A stretch of 40,979 bases of DNA, taken from assembly GCA_028716745.1 (NCBI GenBank), contig JAQUPE010000006.1:1-40979 (forward strand), in the 5' to 3' direction. The notes under the pieces are model-generated. The model was not told where the DNA came from and ran no database searches. It saw only the letters and a program-made list of their open reading frames with translations. The position numbers and the translations under genes are program-made. Below, in pieces: positions 16,053 through 23,845 of the stretch. Source of the DNA: Minisyncoccota bacterium (GTDB lineage: Bacteria; Patescibacteriota; Minisyncoccia; UBA6257; 02-FULL-45-10c). How positions within the stretch are numbered: the first letter of the stretch is position 1; every line of letters starts with the position of its first letter.

Positions 16053-16054
16053 AA

Positions 16055-16618
16055 TTATTGAGCCTCAAATAAAAGAGGCGCGTTATTATAAACTTGAGCT
16101 TCTGTAACCGGCAACAACCTCAACCTGACCAAGCCCAACAAATTCTTTTCCGGAAGAGGGCCCCAGCTTCTGGAATCATAGCTAAAATCTCTATTGTCGC
16201 CCATAACAAAATACTGTCCTTTATCAAGAGTTACATCTAAAGTATTTTCCATTTTTAAGCTAGCCTCCAAATAATGTTCATTTAAAACGAATCCCTCCGG
16301 ATGCTCTTTGGTAAACAAATGAACCTCGCCATTATTTATTAATACCCTTTCTGTAGGCAAGCCTATAATTCTTTTAATATAATAAACCGACGGATTGCCG
16401 GGCGGCCTGAAAATAACTACCTCTCCCCTTTGAGGCTCCCTGAAACGATATGTTATTTCATCAACAAGAAGATAATTTCCGCTGGAAAAGTTAGGCTCCA
16501 TGCTGGCGCCGCTTACTAAAAATGGCTGAGCCAAAAAAGTCCTGACAACAAAGACAGTCACAGCAGCTACCAAGACAACTTCTGCTACTTCCCAGATTGC
16601 TAATAAAAATGCCTTCAT
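16055..16618 (-). CDS. lepB: Signal peptidase I
   Basis: A 187-aa membrane protease that removes Sec signal peptides. It has one N-terminal membrane span (about residues 8-28). The catalytic Ser39 is in SGASMEPNF and the general base Lys82 is in YYIKRIIGLP. Box E, GDNRDFSYDSRSWGPL, is present. It would process exported proteins such as the transglycosylase and cohesin protein encoded nearby. It is divergent from pth across a 47-nt AT-rich spacer and is the first gene of lepB-hisS-HIT. Confidence 0.95.
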   Translation of the reverse strand: MKAFLLAIWEVAEVVLVAAVTVFVVRTFLAQPFLVSGASMEPNFSSGNYLLVDEITYRFREPQRGEVVIFRPPGNPSVYYIKRIIGLPTERVLINNGEVHLFTKEHPEGFVLNEHYLEASLKMENTLDVTLDKGQYFVMGDNRDFSYDSRSWGPLPEKNLLGLVRLRLLPVTEAQVYNNAPLLFEAQ

Positions 16619-16653
16619 TTAATTAGAAAATAGTTAAATCTCTATTATTTTAC

Positions 16654-16659
16654 TATAAT
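16654..16659 (+). promoter_or_regulatory. -10 hexamer of pth
   Basis: TATAAT, exactly 6 nt before the pth ATG at 16666. Confidence 0.6.
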
Positions 16660-16665
16660 ATAGCT

Positions 16666-17193
16666 ATGCATTACAAGATTGTCGTCGGCCTCGGAAATCC
16701 CGACAAAAAATATGAAAAAACCTATCACAACGCCGGTTTTCTGGCCATCGATTTTTTGACCAAAAACAACAGTGAAAAATGGCAAACCGCCTCCTCAAAA
16801 GATTTCGAGTATTTGAAAACAAATGGATTAGTTTTTGCTAAAACGCTTGTTTATATGAACGAATCCGGCAAAGCGTTGAAATCAATAATTAAATATTTTA
16901 AGGCAGATCCAAAAGACCTGTTAATTGTTCATGACGACTCGGATATTGTTTTGGGAAACTATAAGCTCTCCAATAATCGCGGCGCAGCCGGACATCATGG
17001 CATAGAAAGCGTTCAGCAACATATAAAAAACAATGATTTCGGGCGTTTAAGGATCGGTATTAGGCCAATGCCAAAAACAGACACAGCCCGAAGGGTGAAA
17101 GCGGAGGAATTTGTTCTCAAAAAAATATCCCGCCCCAGCATGGCAATATTAGAAAAAACTTTTCAAAATATTTCCAAAGAATTATTTAGTTAG
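16666..17193 (+). CDS. pth: Peptidyl-tRNA hydrolase
   Basis: A 175-aa enzyme recycling peptidyl-tRNA. It has VVGLGNP (Asn11), catalytic His21 in YHNAGF, the MNESG asparagine, the HDDSD aspartate and RGAAGHHGI. The length is close to the usual 180-195. Its 3' end overlaps the pilMN 3' end by 12 bp (convergent), with no terminator between them. Confidence 0.95.
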   Translation: MHYKIVVGLGNPDKKYEKTYHNAGFLAIDFLTKNNSEKWQTASSKDFEYLKTNGLVFAKTLVYMNESGKALKSIIKYFKADPKDLLIVHDDSDIVLGNYKLSNNRGAAGHHGIESVQQHIKNNDFGRLRIGIRPMPKTDTARRVKAEEFVLKKISRPSMAILEKTFQNISKELFS

Positions 17194-18696
17194 CTTGAAA
17201 GATAAAGTAAAGGTAACGCTCCCGTCGGAATTAGCTGTAATTCCGGATAAGGGCAATAAAACGTCCTTGAAATTTTTGTTGTCGGCAACATTATTCTTAA
17301 AAACAATAGCTTTTTCTTCCGAAGTGGCAGTGGCTATAATTACCAGCGCTTTTGCCGGAGAATCAAAAGAGAATCTTTGTATGGTAATATTGTCCCCTGC
17401 GAGAGCCCAAATGCTTTCTATAAACGATGAATATTTATTAGATTTTGATTTTGCCGCCAAAGCCTTGCTTATCAACTGATTGAATTCCTGCGCTTTCTTT
17501 TGCAAGTCAATCACCTCCTTATTGTCTTGATGCAGCGTAATTGTAGAAAAATCTCTTTCCAAGTTGCTTGATATGGTCGCCAAAAGCCTATCGCTGAAGA
17601 AAAATACTAAAAGTAAAAAGCAGAACGTTGTTAAAAGAGCATTCCTCCAAATTTTTACAAACGACAAAATTTGCTCCTCCAAAAATCTTTCTTCGGTTCC
17701 GATGGCCATCAAGCTTATAAAAAAATCTTTGGACCTAGGAATTATGCCTCTTAAGGCGCTGCCTAAGGCGGCAAACCAAATCGCCGGCATTTCGGCAAAA
17801 TGATTTTCTAAAACAAGCGGCTGCGTATTAAGAGTTGGAAAACCTTCCTTTAAAATTTTTATTACTTCCTGCTGAAGACCGCGCGATACCAAAATAAGGT
17901 CTCCGACCTGATCGTTCCAATGGCTGCTGTAAAAAGTAAGAATTTTTTTAACCTCCTGAATAATAATGTTCTTAAACATCTCCTGAGACACCTGCCTTTC
18001 TTGTCCTGAAATCCACGGCACAAAATAGTGAAAATATAATTTGCCATTTCTAACTATTAAAAAATTCAATCCTTCGGTCGATAAATTCATAGCCACATAA
18101 GGCCTATTTTGATCTATGCCCACCCCCTTTTCTTTTATCAAACGAGCTATTGATAGGCTGGAAAACTCGACTGCAACCGTCCTAAAACCCGCCTGCTTAA
18201 ACGCCGAAACATAATCTTCTATAACCTGTTTATTTATAAAAGACCCTAAAATTTCCAGTCTTTCGCCCTCTTTCTTGGAGTCTCCCACTTTTTCCCAGTC
18301 AAAATAAGCGGTCTTAATATCTATCGGAGATATAAGCTGAAGATTTAGCGCCGCCGCTTCTTGTATATGCTTTTCACTAGTTATCGGAGGAAGATTGAAT
18401 GATTGAGTATAGACATGATTCGGCGGAATCGAAGCAATAATACAAACTTTGTCGTCCGCTTTGCTAATTCCAACTTGCCTTCTGATTTGTTCCAATGCCT
18501 CGGCAAACTTGGCGCCATTTTTTAATTTTCCGTCTTCAATAATTCCGGGCGCCAAAGAAATACTGGCCTTTTTAAAATCTCCATCGCTCAAGACTACATA
18601 ATTTACCGAAAATTCGCTGATGCTTAATCCTCCGATAACCGGCTGAGGATTTATTAATTTCAATAATTTTTTTAAAACAGAATTAAAATCCATCAT
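17182..18696 (-). CDS. pilMN: PilM-PilN fusion, T4P inner-membrane assembly platform
   Basis: A 504-aa protein. The N-terminal ~340 residues have the actin-like PilM fold (IGGLSISEFSVNYVVLSD; MNLSTEGLNFLIVRNGKLYF; LVLENHF before the end). One membrane span follows (about residues 350-372, LLTTFCFLLLVFFFS). A PilN-like region comes after it, with coiled coil and a small alpha/beta domain (ITIQRFSFDSPAKALVIIAT). The arrangement resembles GspL, in which cytoplasmic and periplasmic parts are one chain. Separate pilM and pilN genes are usual, and no PilO is seen. It is the last gene of the T4P cluster. ATG codons at 18696 and 18693 are both possible starts. Confidence 0.8.
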   Translation of the reverse strand: MMDFNSVLKKLLKLINPQPVIGGLSISEFSVNYVVLSDGDFKKASISLAPGIIEDGKLKNGAKFAEALEQIRRQVGISKADDKVCIIASIPPNHVYTQSFNLPPITSEKHIQEAAALNLQLISPIDIKTAYFDWEKVGDSKKEGERLEILGSFINKQVIEDYVSAFKQAGFRTVAVEFSSLSIARLIKEKGVGIDQNRPYVAMNLSTEGLNFLIVRNGKLYFHYFVPWISGQERQVSQEMFKNIIIQEVKKILTFYSSHWNDQVGDLILVSRGLQQEVIKILKEGFPTLNTQPLVLENHFAEMPAIWFAALGSALRGIIPRSKDFFISLMAIGTEERFLEEQILSFVKIWRNALLTTFCFLLLVFFFSDRLLATISSNLERDFSTITLHQDNKEVIDLQKKAQEFNQLISKALAAKSKSNKYSSFIESIWALAGDNITIQRFSFDSPAKALVIIATATSEEKAIVFKNNVADNKNFKDVLLPLSGITANSDGSVTFTLSFKLTK

Positions 18697-18830
18697 ACCA
18701 GGCAGTGAAAATTCGATTAATTTTAAACGACGACCCTAACTTAATAATTGTATCAGACAATAAAACTTTTGCTTAATTTTTAAATTTACTCCAACCGTTG
18801 CCAGGGCAATCGAATTTCTACTGCCTGGCA
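18696..18830. repeat. Inverted repeat (23-bp arms) at the pilMN start
   Basis: Left arm 18696-18718 (TACCAGGCAGT..AAATTCGATT) and right arm 18808-18830 (AATCGAATTT..ACTGCCTGGCA) are reverse complements with about three mismatches, separated by 89 bp. The left arm abuts and includes the first base of pilMN. The interior holds a TGA-TACAAT extended -10 candidate at 18747-18752 on the minus strand. This accounts for most of the 177-bp gap between pilMN and the PilX-like gene. Confidence 0.65.
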
Positions 18831-18873
18831 TAATTTAAAACCTAATCATTAAACGGCCAAATCACCGAACGCC

Positions 18874-19314
18874 TTACAGCGCTACCTCCTTCATGGACTC
18901 AGACGTTATCTGTCCGGTATTTGGATTAACGGCAATAACAGCTTCCATTTTTTTCTTCCTAGTAAAAGAGGTTCCTATTGAAGAAATTTTATATTTCCCG
19001 CTGCCGCCGCACTCTGCCGTATCTTTACAAATAACAACAAACGCGCTCGAACGCTTTCCGATATTGCTGATTGTATATCCGCTAGACGTAAAAGACTTAT
19101 CTCGAGACAAGCGCATAATTCCGTCCTGAATTCCAGCCTTAGCGGCGCCAAGAGATTCTGCCGACAATCTAACGCCATAATCGGTTTTGTTTAAGTAATA
19201 AGCTCCTGCCGTGACAATCAATGCGGTATCAAAAACTGCTCCGCCTAAAATTAAAAGTGTCGGCAGCGCCGCTATTCCCATTATTCTCTTTTTTGTGAAC
19301 AATTTTTTAAACAT
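18874..19314 (-). CDS. PilX-like minor pilus protein, putative
   Basis: A 146-aa protein. A basic start (MFKKLFTKKR) and one hydrophobic segment (about 13-40, MGIAALPTLLILGGAVFD) are followed by ESLGAAKAGIQDGIMRLSRD, a pattern seen in PilX/GspK-type proteins. A beta-rich tail includes a Cys pair (CKDTAEC). The prepilin site is not clear. It starts 2 nt after the LamG pilin-like gene, within the T4P cluster. I infer a minor pilin or priming-complex component. Confidence 0.55.
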   Translation of the reverse strand: MFKKLFTKKRIMGIAALPTLLILGGAVFDTALIVTAGAYYLNKTDYGVRLSAESLGAAKAGIQDGIMRLSRDKSFTSSGYTISNIGKRSSAFVVICKDTAECGGSGKYKISSIGTSFTRKKKMEAVIAVNPNTGQITSESMKEVAL

Positions 19315-19316
19315 TT

Positions 19317-21416
19317 TTATAAACTGTAATTTACCGTAACGTCCGTAACTGTCGGAGTTTGGTTTCTCGCCGCGTTGGTACTCAAGAAAATTTTATATCT
19401 GAAATATCTGTAGTTATAACAATTTTTGACCGTAAATAAAGTCGGAATATCAACAAGGGCTGAGCCGGAACTTGGATAATAAGTGGAATCGGTTCCGTCA
19501 TAACCTTCGAAATTCCACGGGCCGGTAGAGCTATTTGAAGTCGCAAATTGAAACCTTACCGTAGTTCCCGAAGGCAAAGTGCCCTGGTACATAATAGAAT
19601 TGAAAGCAACGCCGCCAGTACGCTCCGTATCAAAAGTGCTTGATTCCAAATAGCCAGTCATTGTATTCGGGGTCCAGGCATTTTTAACTTTATAACTCAC
19701 TCCTGGAGTAACACATCCATTTGTTTCTGCATTGGCACAATTAAAACTAATCCAGCCGACAATATCATTCCACGCCCATCCGGAAAATTCTCCATTGGTA
19801 TCAATAACAACTTTATAGTTAGAGTGAACGCAATTATCTGTGGTATCGGCGCAGTTAAAACTTATCCAGCCAATATTATCGTTCCAAGCCCAACCGCCAA
19901 GCGTTCCGCCATCGTTTGTTACCTTCCAATTTCCCGCTCCTCCGCTGCATATATCTCCATTAGGGGTGGTATTGCAATTGAAGGCAATATTCCCCACCGA
20001 AGAAGAGGCATATCCCTCAAGACGGTTATAAAAAACATTTACATTGTCAGTAGAATAAAGATCCCACCAGCCCATCACATCATTCCACGCCCAGCGATTT
20101 GAAGACTCTATGGTGGTATTTCCACTCGGCGGGGCTTCTTCCTGAGCTTCTAAATCTATTGCTATGGAGCCGCCGGTTCCCGCGTAATCAATAATATTTG
20201 AGCCAAAAAATGTATCTGAAAAATTAGTTATTGGACCCGCAGCTCCGCTTCCCCCGGACCAATCGGTCTGAGTTACAGTAGTATTTACCCAGCGAGTTAA
20301 ATAACCATTTGCATCCACAGAATTACTGACTCCATTTAAGGTCCAAGTTGTGGCAACAGAAACTTTTTGAGTCGACGGATCATCATTATTTACATTATAA
20401 GTTGATTCTATATTCTGGCTGGAATCACGAGAAACATCTTCGATGTAGAAGGAACGGGTATAAATAACGCTGGTATAAATTCTTGAAATTTCTTCGGCGG
20501 ACAAAGCACGATTATAAATACGGACATCATCAAGATTTCCACTAAAAGCACCTGAGCCCGGCCACCTCCCTAATGTAGTTTGATTAATATTTACATCTCC
20601 TAAAGTACTAATATCTGTATTGCAAACATCGGTATTTCCATCTATATAACAACGTAAACGACCGGCTGACGCATCACGAACTAACGCAAATAAATGCCAA
20701 TTATTATCGGCATAATTTCCAGAAATGGTCGGCTGAAAACTGTTAGCATTTTCATCTCTGACATAAGCTCGCAGTGTTCCACCGGAAAACATACCTGTCA
20801 CAGCACGAGAATTCCCACCATTTATTTGATTTATAAAAGAAGCGTTTGTTGCCTGTCCGGCAATATTAGTTTTAAACCAAACAACTTGCGAAAAAGAATT
20901 TGTTCTTGGATTTAAATTGCCCTCTAATCCAATATCAACATAATCATCTGAGCCATCAAAACTTATACATTTCCCTGCCTTACAGCCGCTAGAATCAACT
21001 CTTGTTGGGCTATTAACTAATGTTCCTTTGTGATTTTCTCTCGAAAAATCTTGGGCAATATTGCCACTTCCTTCATCAAATTTCCAATAACCTATTAATC
21101 CATCAACAATATCGTTATGTATAATACTTTCTTCTCCCAAAACCGCTATTGTCGTTGTCGGAGTCTGTACAAGAAAATATTTATTATTTATTCCCTTTAA
21201 AAGAGAATGCGTATTTTCCCAATATGCCTCAGTCATCAGCACCACTTTGTCATAAAGAGCATTTGCATAAGAAGCAGCTGTCTGGCTTTGGTCGGTTGTT
21301 TTTCCGGCCCTAGAAGCAAGCATAATACCGCCGGTCGTAGCGCCGATCATAACCAAGCTAACACCCAGGCCGAGAGCCAATTCAATTAAAGACTGCCCCT
21401 TATTTCTCTTTGGCAT
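19317..21416 (-). CDS. Pseudopilin with an internal LamG domain and GWAWN repeats
   Basis: A 699-aa protein. The prepilin start is KG-QSLIELALGLGVSLVMIG, with Glu at +5. A short pilin helix leads to KYFLVQTPTTTIAVLGEESI, after which a complete LamG domain is inserted (GLIGYWKFDEGSG to IYNRALSAEEISRIY, about residues 106-315). The pilin-type sequence then resumes as VIYTRSFYIEDVSRDSSQNI. The C-terminal part has three W-A-W-N-D-x-x-G-W units (DNA about 19735-19785, 19853-19895, 20068-20097), each linked to a Cys-bearing FNC segment. It is a minor pilin/adhesin candidate. It has a TATAAT 8 nt upstream of the ATG. Confidence 0.8.
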   Translation of the reverse strand: MPKRNKGQSLIELALGLGVSLVMIGATTGGIMLASRAGKTTDQSQTAASYANALYDKVVLMTEAYWENTHSLLKGINNKYFLVQTPTTTIAVLGEESIIHNDIVDGLIGYWKFDEGSGNIAQDFSRENHKGTLVNSPTRVDSSGCKAGKCISFDGSDDYVDIGLEGNLNPRTNSFSQVVWFKTNIAGQATNASFINQINGGNSRAVTGMFSGGTLRAYVRDENANSFQPTISGNYADNNWHLFALVRDASAGRLRCYIDGNTDVCNTDISTLGDVNINQTTLGRWPGSGAFSGNLDDVRIYNRALSAEEISRIYTSVIYTRSFYIEDVSRDSSQNIESTYNVNNDDPSTQKVSVATTWTLNGVSNSVDANGYLTRWVNTTVTQTDWSGGSGAAGPITNFSDTFFGSNIIDYAGTGGSIAIDLEAQEEAPPSGNTTIESSNRWAWNDVMGWWDLYSTDNVNVFYNRLEGYASSSVGNIAFNCNTTPNGDICSGGAGNWKVTNDGGTLGGWAWNDNIGWISFNCADTTDNCVHSNYKVVIDTNGEFSGWAWNDIVGWISFNCANAETNGCVTPGVSYKVKNAWTPNTMTGYLESSTFDTERTGGVAFNSIMYQGTLPSGTTVRFQFATSNSSTGPWNFEGYDGTDSTYYPSSGSALVDIPTLFTVKNCYNYRYFRYKIFLSTNAARNQTPTVTDVTVNYSL

Positions 21417-21424
21417 TTAATTAA

Positions 21425-21430
21425 ATTATA
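21425..21430 (-). promoter_or_regulatory. -10 hexamer of the internal-LamG pseudopilin gene
   Basis: The reverse strand reads TGA-TATAAT (extended -10), 8 nt before the ATG at 21416. Confidence 0.5.
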
Positions 21431-21465
21431 TCACAAATAAAATTAAATCAGGGCAAACTTGTGCA

Positions 21466-22590
21466 CTATTTTCCGTTATAATAAGCGGCATATATTTCCG
21501 CAGGAGAAAGAGCACGGCTATATATAGCAATTTCGTCTAAATTTGCTTCAGTCGAAGCAGAGCCAGCGCTTCTTGATCCGATAAAAAGACCGTTTGCCGA
21601 AGTATTTATTGTTCCGCTGCATCCAGACTGGGTTCTAACCAAAGAACCATCTATATACAATTTATTATCAGCGCCATCATAAGTTGCCGCAAAATGATGC
21701 CAACCATTTAAAAGACTGGCATAACTTACACCGGGGTTTAAACATGTACCGCCTGTAGTGTAAAAATAAATTTCAAAAGTTGAAGAATAAAAATTAACTA
21801 TAAAAGAAGCTCCTCCTCTGCTTACAACTGTGTGATGCCCAGCCGCATTACTTGTCTTATACATCCAACCCATTACAGTCATATAACTTACATCAAATAC
21901 ATTAGTGGCGTCTGAAACATATAGAAAATCATCTATTCCATTAAACTGCCCTGCATAAGTTCCAACTTTCCCGGCAGTATAATGAGTTCCAGATCCATTC
22001 CATGTTCCGTCAACTCCCATAAAAGTACTGGTCGCTGTTAAACCACCGCCTTCGTCAAATTTCCAATAACCAATTAAGTCGTGCGTCGATGGCAAATAAC
22101 AATTTGAATGAAGCGTAATATTTCCGTATGAATTTATTTCTAAAATTTTACATGAAGTTAAAGTGCCGGTCAGACTCATAGAAGTCGTAGTTGCAGAAAC
22201 GGGATATCCGGTAAGCCGTTCAAAAATAATTTCTTTAACTTCCCCTTGCGGAGGATCGGTAAACTCAACTTTTTGGTCAACGTCAATCATGCTACTCATT
22301 ACCCCATCGGCAAAACTGTCTCCATAAAAAATTTTATAATAATCTTTTGCCCCAGAAACTGCATTTATATAAATTCCCCAATCGCTGCTCTCTTCTTGAG
22401 AAACCGCGTTTTGCTGAGCAACGCGCAAATTGCCGAGCATGCTAAGCGCCGCTTCATCCAACTTCACGCGCCCCTGATAATTGGTCAAGCTATAAGCGGC
22501 CATGCCGGTTGAGATAGCCATCAGTCCGACATAAAGCAAAACTTCCACAAAAGTCATCCCAAGCTCTCTTTTATTTTTCATTTTCTGCAT
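21466..22590 (-). CDS. GspH/FimT-like pseudopilin with C-terminal LamG domain
   Basis: A 374-aa protein. Prepilin leader MQKMKNKRELG is cleaved before MTFVEVLLYVGL (Glu at +5). The helix and FimT/GspH-type body (LGNLRVAQQNAVSQEESSDW; residues to about 165) are followed by LamG (LIGYWKFDEGGG to IYSRALSPAEIYAAYYNGK). The LamG C-terminus has the usual YSRALSPAEI ending. The leader also has an internal ATG at codon 4, which could be the real start. It lies between pilC and the 699-aa pseudopilin gene in the T4P cluster. Confidence 0.82.
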   Translation of the reverse strand: MQKMKNKRELGMTFVEVLLYVGLMAISTGMAAYSLTNYQGRVKLDEAALSMLGNLRVAQQNAVSQEESSDWGIYINAVSGAKDYYKIFYGDSFADGVMSSMIDVDQKVEFTDPPQGEVKEIIFERLTGYPVSATTTSMSLTGTLTSCKILEINSYGNITLHSNCYLPSTHDLIGYWKFDEGGGLTATSTFMGVDGTWNGSGTHYTAGKVGTYAGQFNGIDDFLYVSDATNVFDVSYMTVMGWMYKTSNAAGHHTVVSRGGASFIVNFYSSTFEIYFYTTGGTCLNPGVSYASLLNGWHHFAATYDGADNKLYIDGSLVRTQSGCSGTINTSANGLFIGSRSAGSASTEANLDEIAIYSRALSPAEIYAAYYNGK

Positions 22591-22618
22591 CTTAATTTAT
22601 ATTATCCGGCGTTTAACT

Positions 22619-23827
22619 TTAAATATTTCCTACTAATTGATACATCGGAACAATAATAGCCAAAGCAATAGCGCCGATAATTAAACCTATAAATAAAAGC
22701 AGTACCGGCTCCAAAAAAGAAACCAAGCTTTTTACCATTGAATCAATTTCTGATTCATAAAAGTCGGATATTGTTTTTAAAATATCTTCCGTATGGCCAG
22801 CTTTTTCCGAAACTGCGATTAAATTGCTTATAACCGAAGGAAAAGCCGGCTCTCGCCTAAAAGCCTCACCAATAGTCATTCCCTTAGCCACTCCTTCCCG
22901 CGCTATGCGCTGCAAGCTTTCTCTAAAATCATCATTACCCACCGCACCAGCAGTAATTTCCAGCGATTCAAGAATCGGCAAACCAGACCTCATAAGCAAA
23001 GAAAGCGTAGAGGCAAATCTCTGCAAGGCCATTTCTTTTAAAACGCTTCCTAGCGCTGGGACTCTGGTTAAAAGACGAAATAAGACTTTTCTTACAATCA
23101 CAACCTTTGAAATCAATGCCCAAAGGCTCAAAACTAAAGCGACGAAGCCAATCATTATCACAATTCCATGCGCGTTCAAAAAAAGGCCTATTGTGAAAAC
23201 AATTCGGGAGAAAGTCGGGATCTCAAAGCCAGAATTAGTAAAAACCGCCGCAATTTTAGGCAAAGAAAAAGTAACCATCAAAATAAGAATTACCAAAGAT
23301 ATGCTGAGCAAAATAATCGGATATACCAAAGCTGAGCGGACTTTATTTTTTAATTCCTGTTCTTTTTCCAAAGCAGTGCTTAAATTAACAAGCACTGATT
23401 CAAGATTTCCTGATGATTCTCCCGCCTTTATCAAATTTATAAAAACCGGAGAAAAATACTTCTCGTACTTCATAAAGGTGGAATAAAAAGGCTGTCCTTT
23501 TTCTAAATTACTTTTTATTTCAATTAAAACTGCCTTCAACGCCGGCCTATTTAAATCCTGAATTAAAATATTTATAGCCTTAAATAAATCTGTTCCCGCC
23601 CGTAACATCAATGCGAGATATTTTGTAAGAAAAACTTTGTCTTCTATTGTTATGCTTTGTCCAAAAAATGTAATTGCCTTTCCCTCCCCGGCTCTTGCCA
23701 ATCTAATTGAAACAGGCCTCAGCCCTTTTGCAGACAAAGCCGCTAAAGCCTCGGCAGTGCTTCCAGATTCAATTTCTCCTTCCGCTATTTTTCCTCTTAT
23801 GTCCGCGGCTGTGTATCTAAATTTCAT
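22619..23827 (-). CDS. pilC: Type IV pilus inner-membrane platform protein PilC
   Basis: A 402-aa T2SF-family protein. It has two homologous helical domains (FLTKYLALMLRAGTDLFKAI and FASTLSLLMRSGLPILESLE), each followed by membrane spans. A final span at the C-terminus is LLFIGLIIGAIALAIIVPMY. It forms the platform turned by PilB. It starts 18 nt after the pilB stop, but the gap holds its own TATAAT exactly 6 nt before the ATG. Confidence 0.94.
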   Translation of the reverse strand: MKFRYTAADIRGKIAEGEIESGSTAEALAALSAKGLRPVSIRLARAGEGKAITFFGQSITIEDKVFLTKYLALMLRAGTDLFKAINILIQDLNRPALKAVLIEIKSNLEKGQPFYSTFMKYEKYFSPVFINLIKAGESSGNLESVLVNLSTALEKEQELKNKVRSALVYPIILLSISLVILILMVTFSLPKIAAVFTNSGFEIPTFSRIVFTIGLFLNAHGIVIMIGFVALVLSLWALISKVVIVRKVLFRLLTRVPALGSVLKEMALQRFASTLSLLMRSGLPILESLEITAGAVGNDDFRESLQRIAREGVAKGMTIGEAFRREPAFPSVISNLIAVSEKAGHTEDILKTISDFYESEIDSMVKSLVSFLEPVLLLFIGLIIGAIALAIIVPMYQLVGNI

Positions 23828-23833
23828 ATATTA

Positions 23834-23839
23834 ATTATA
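23834..23839 (-). promoter_or_regulatory. -10 hexamer between pilB and pilC
   Basis: The reverse strand reads TATAAT with 6 nt to the pilC ATG, inside the 18-nt intergenic gap. It predicts a separate leaderless pilC transcript. Confidence 0.55.
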
Positions 23840-23845
23840 ACTTTT

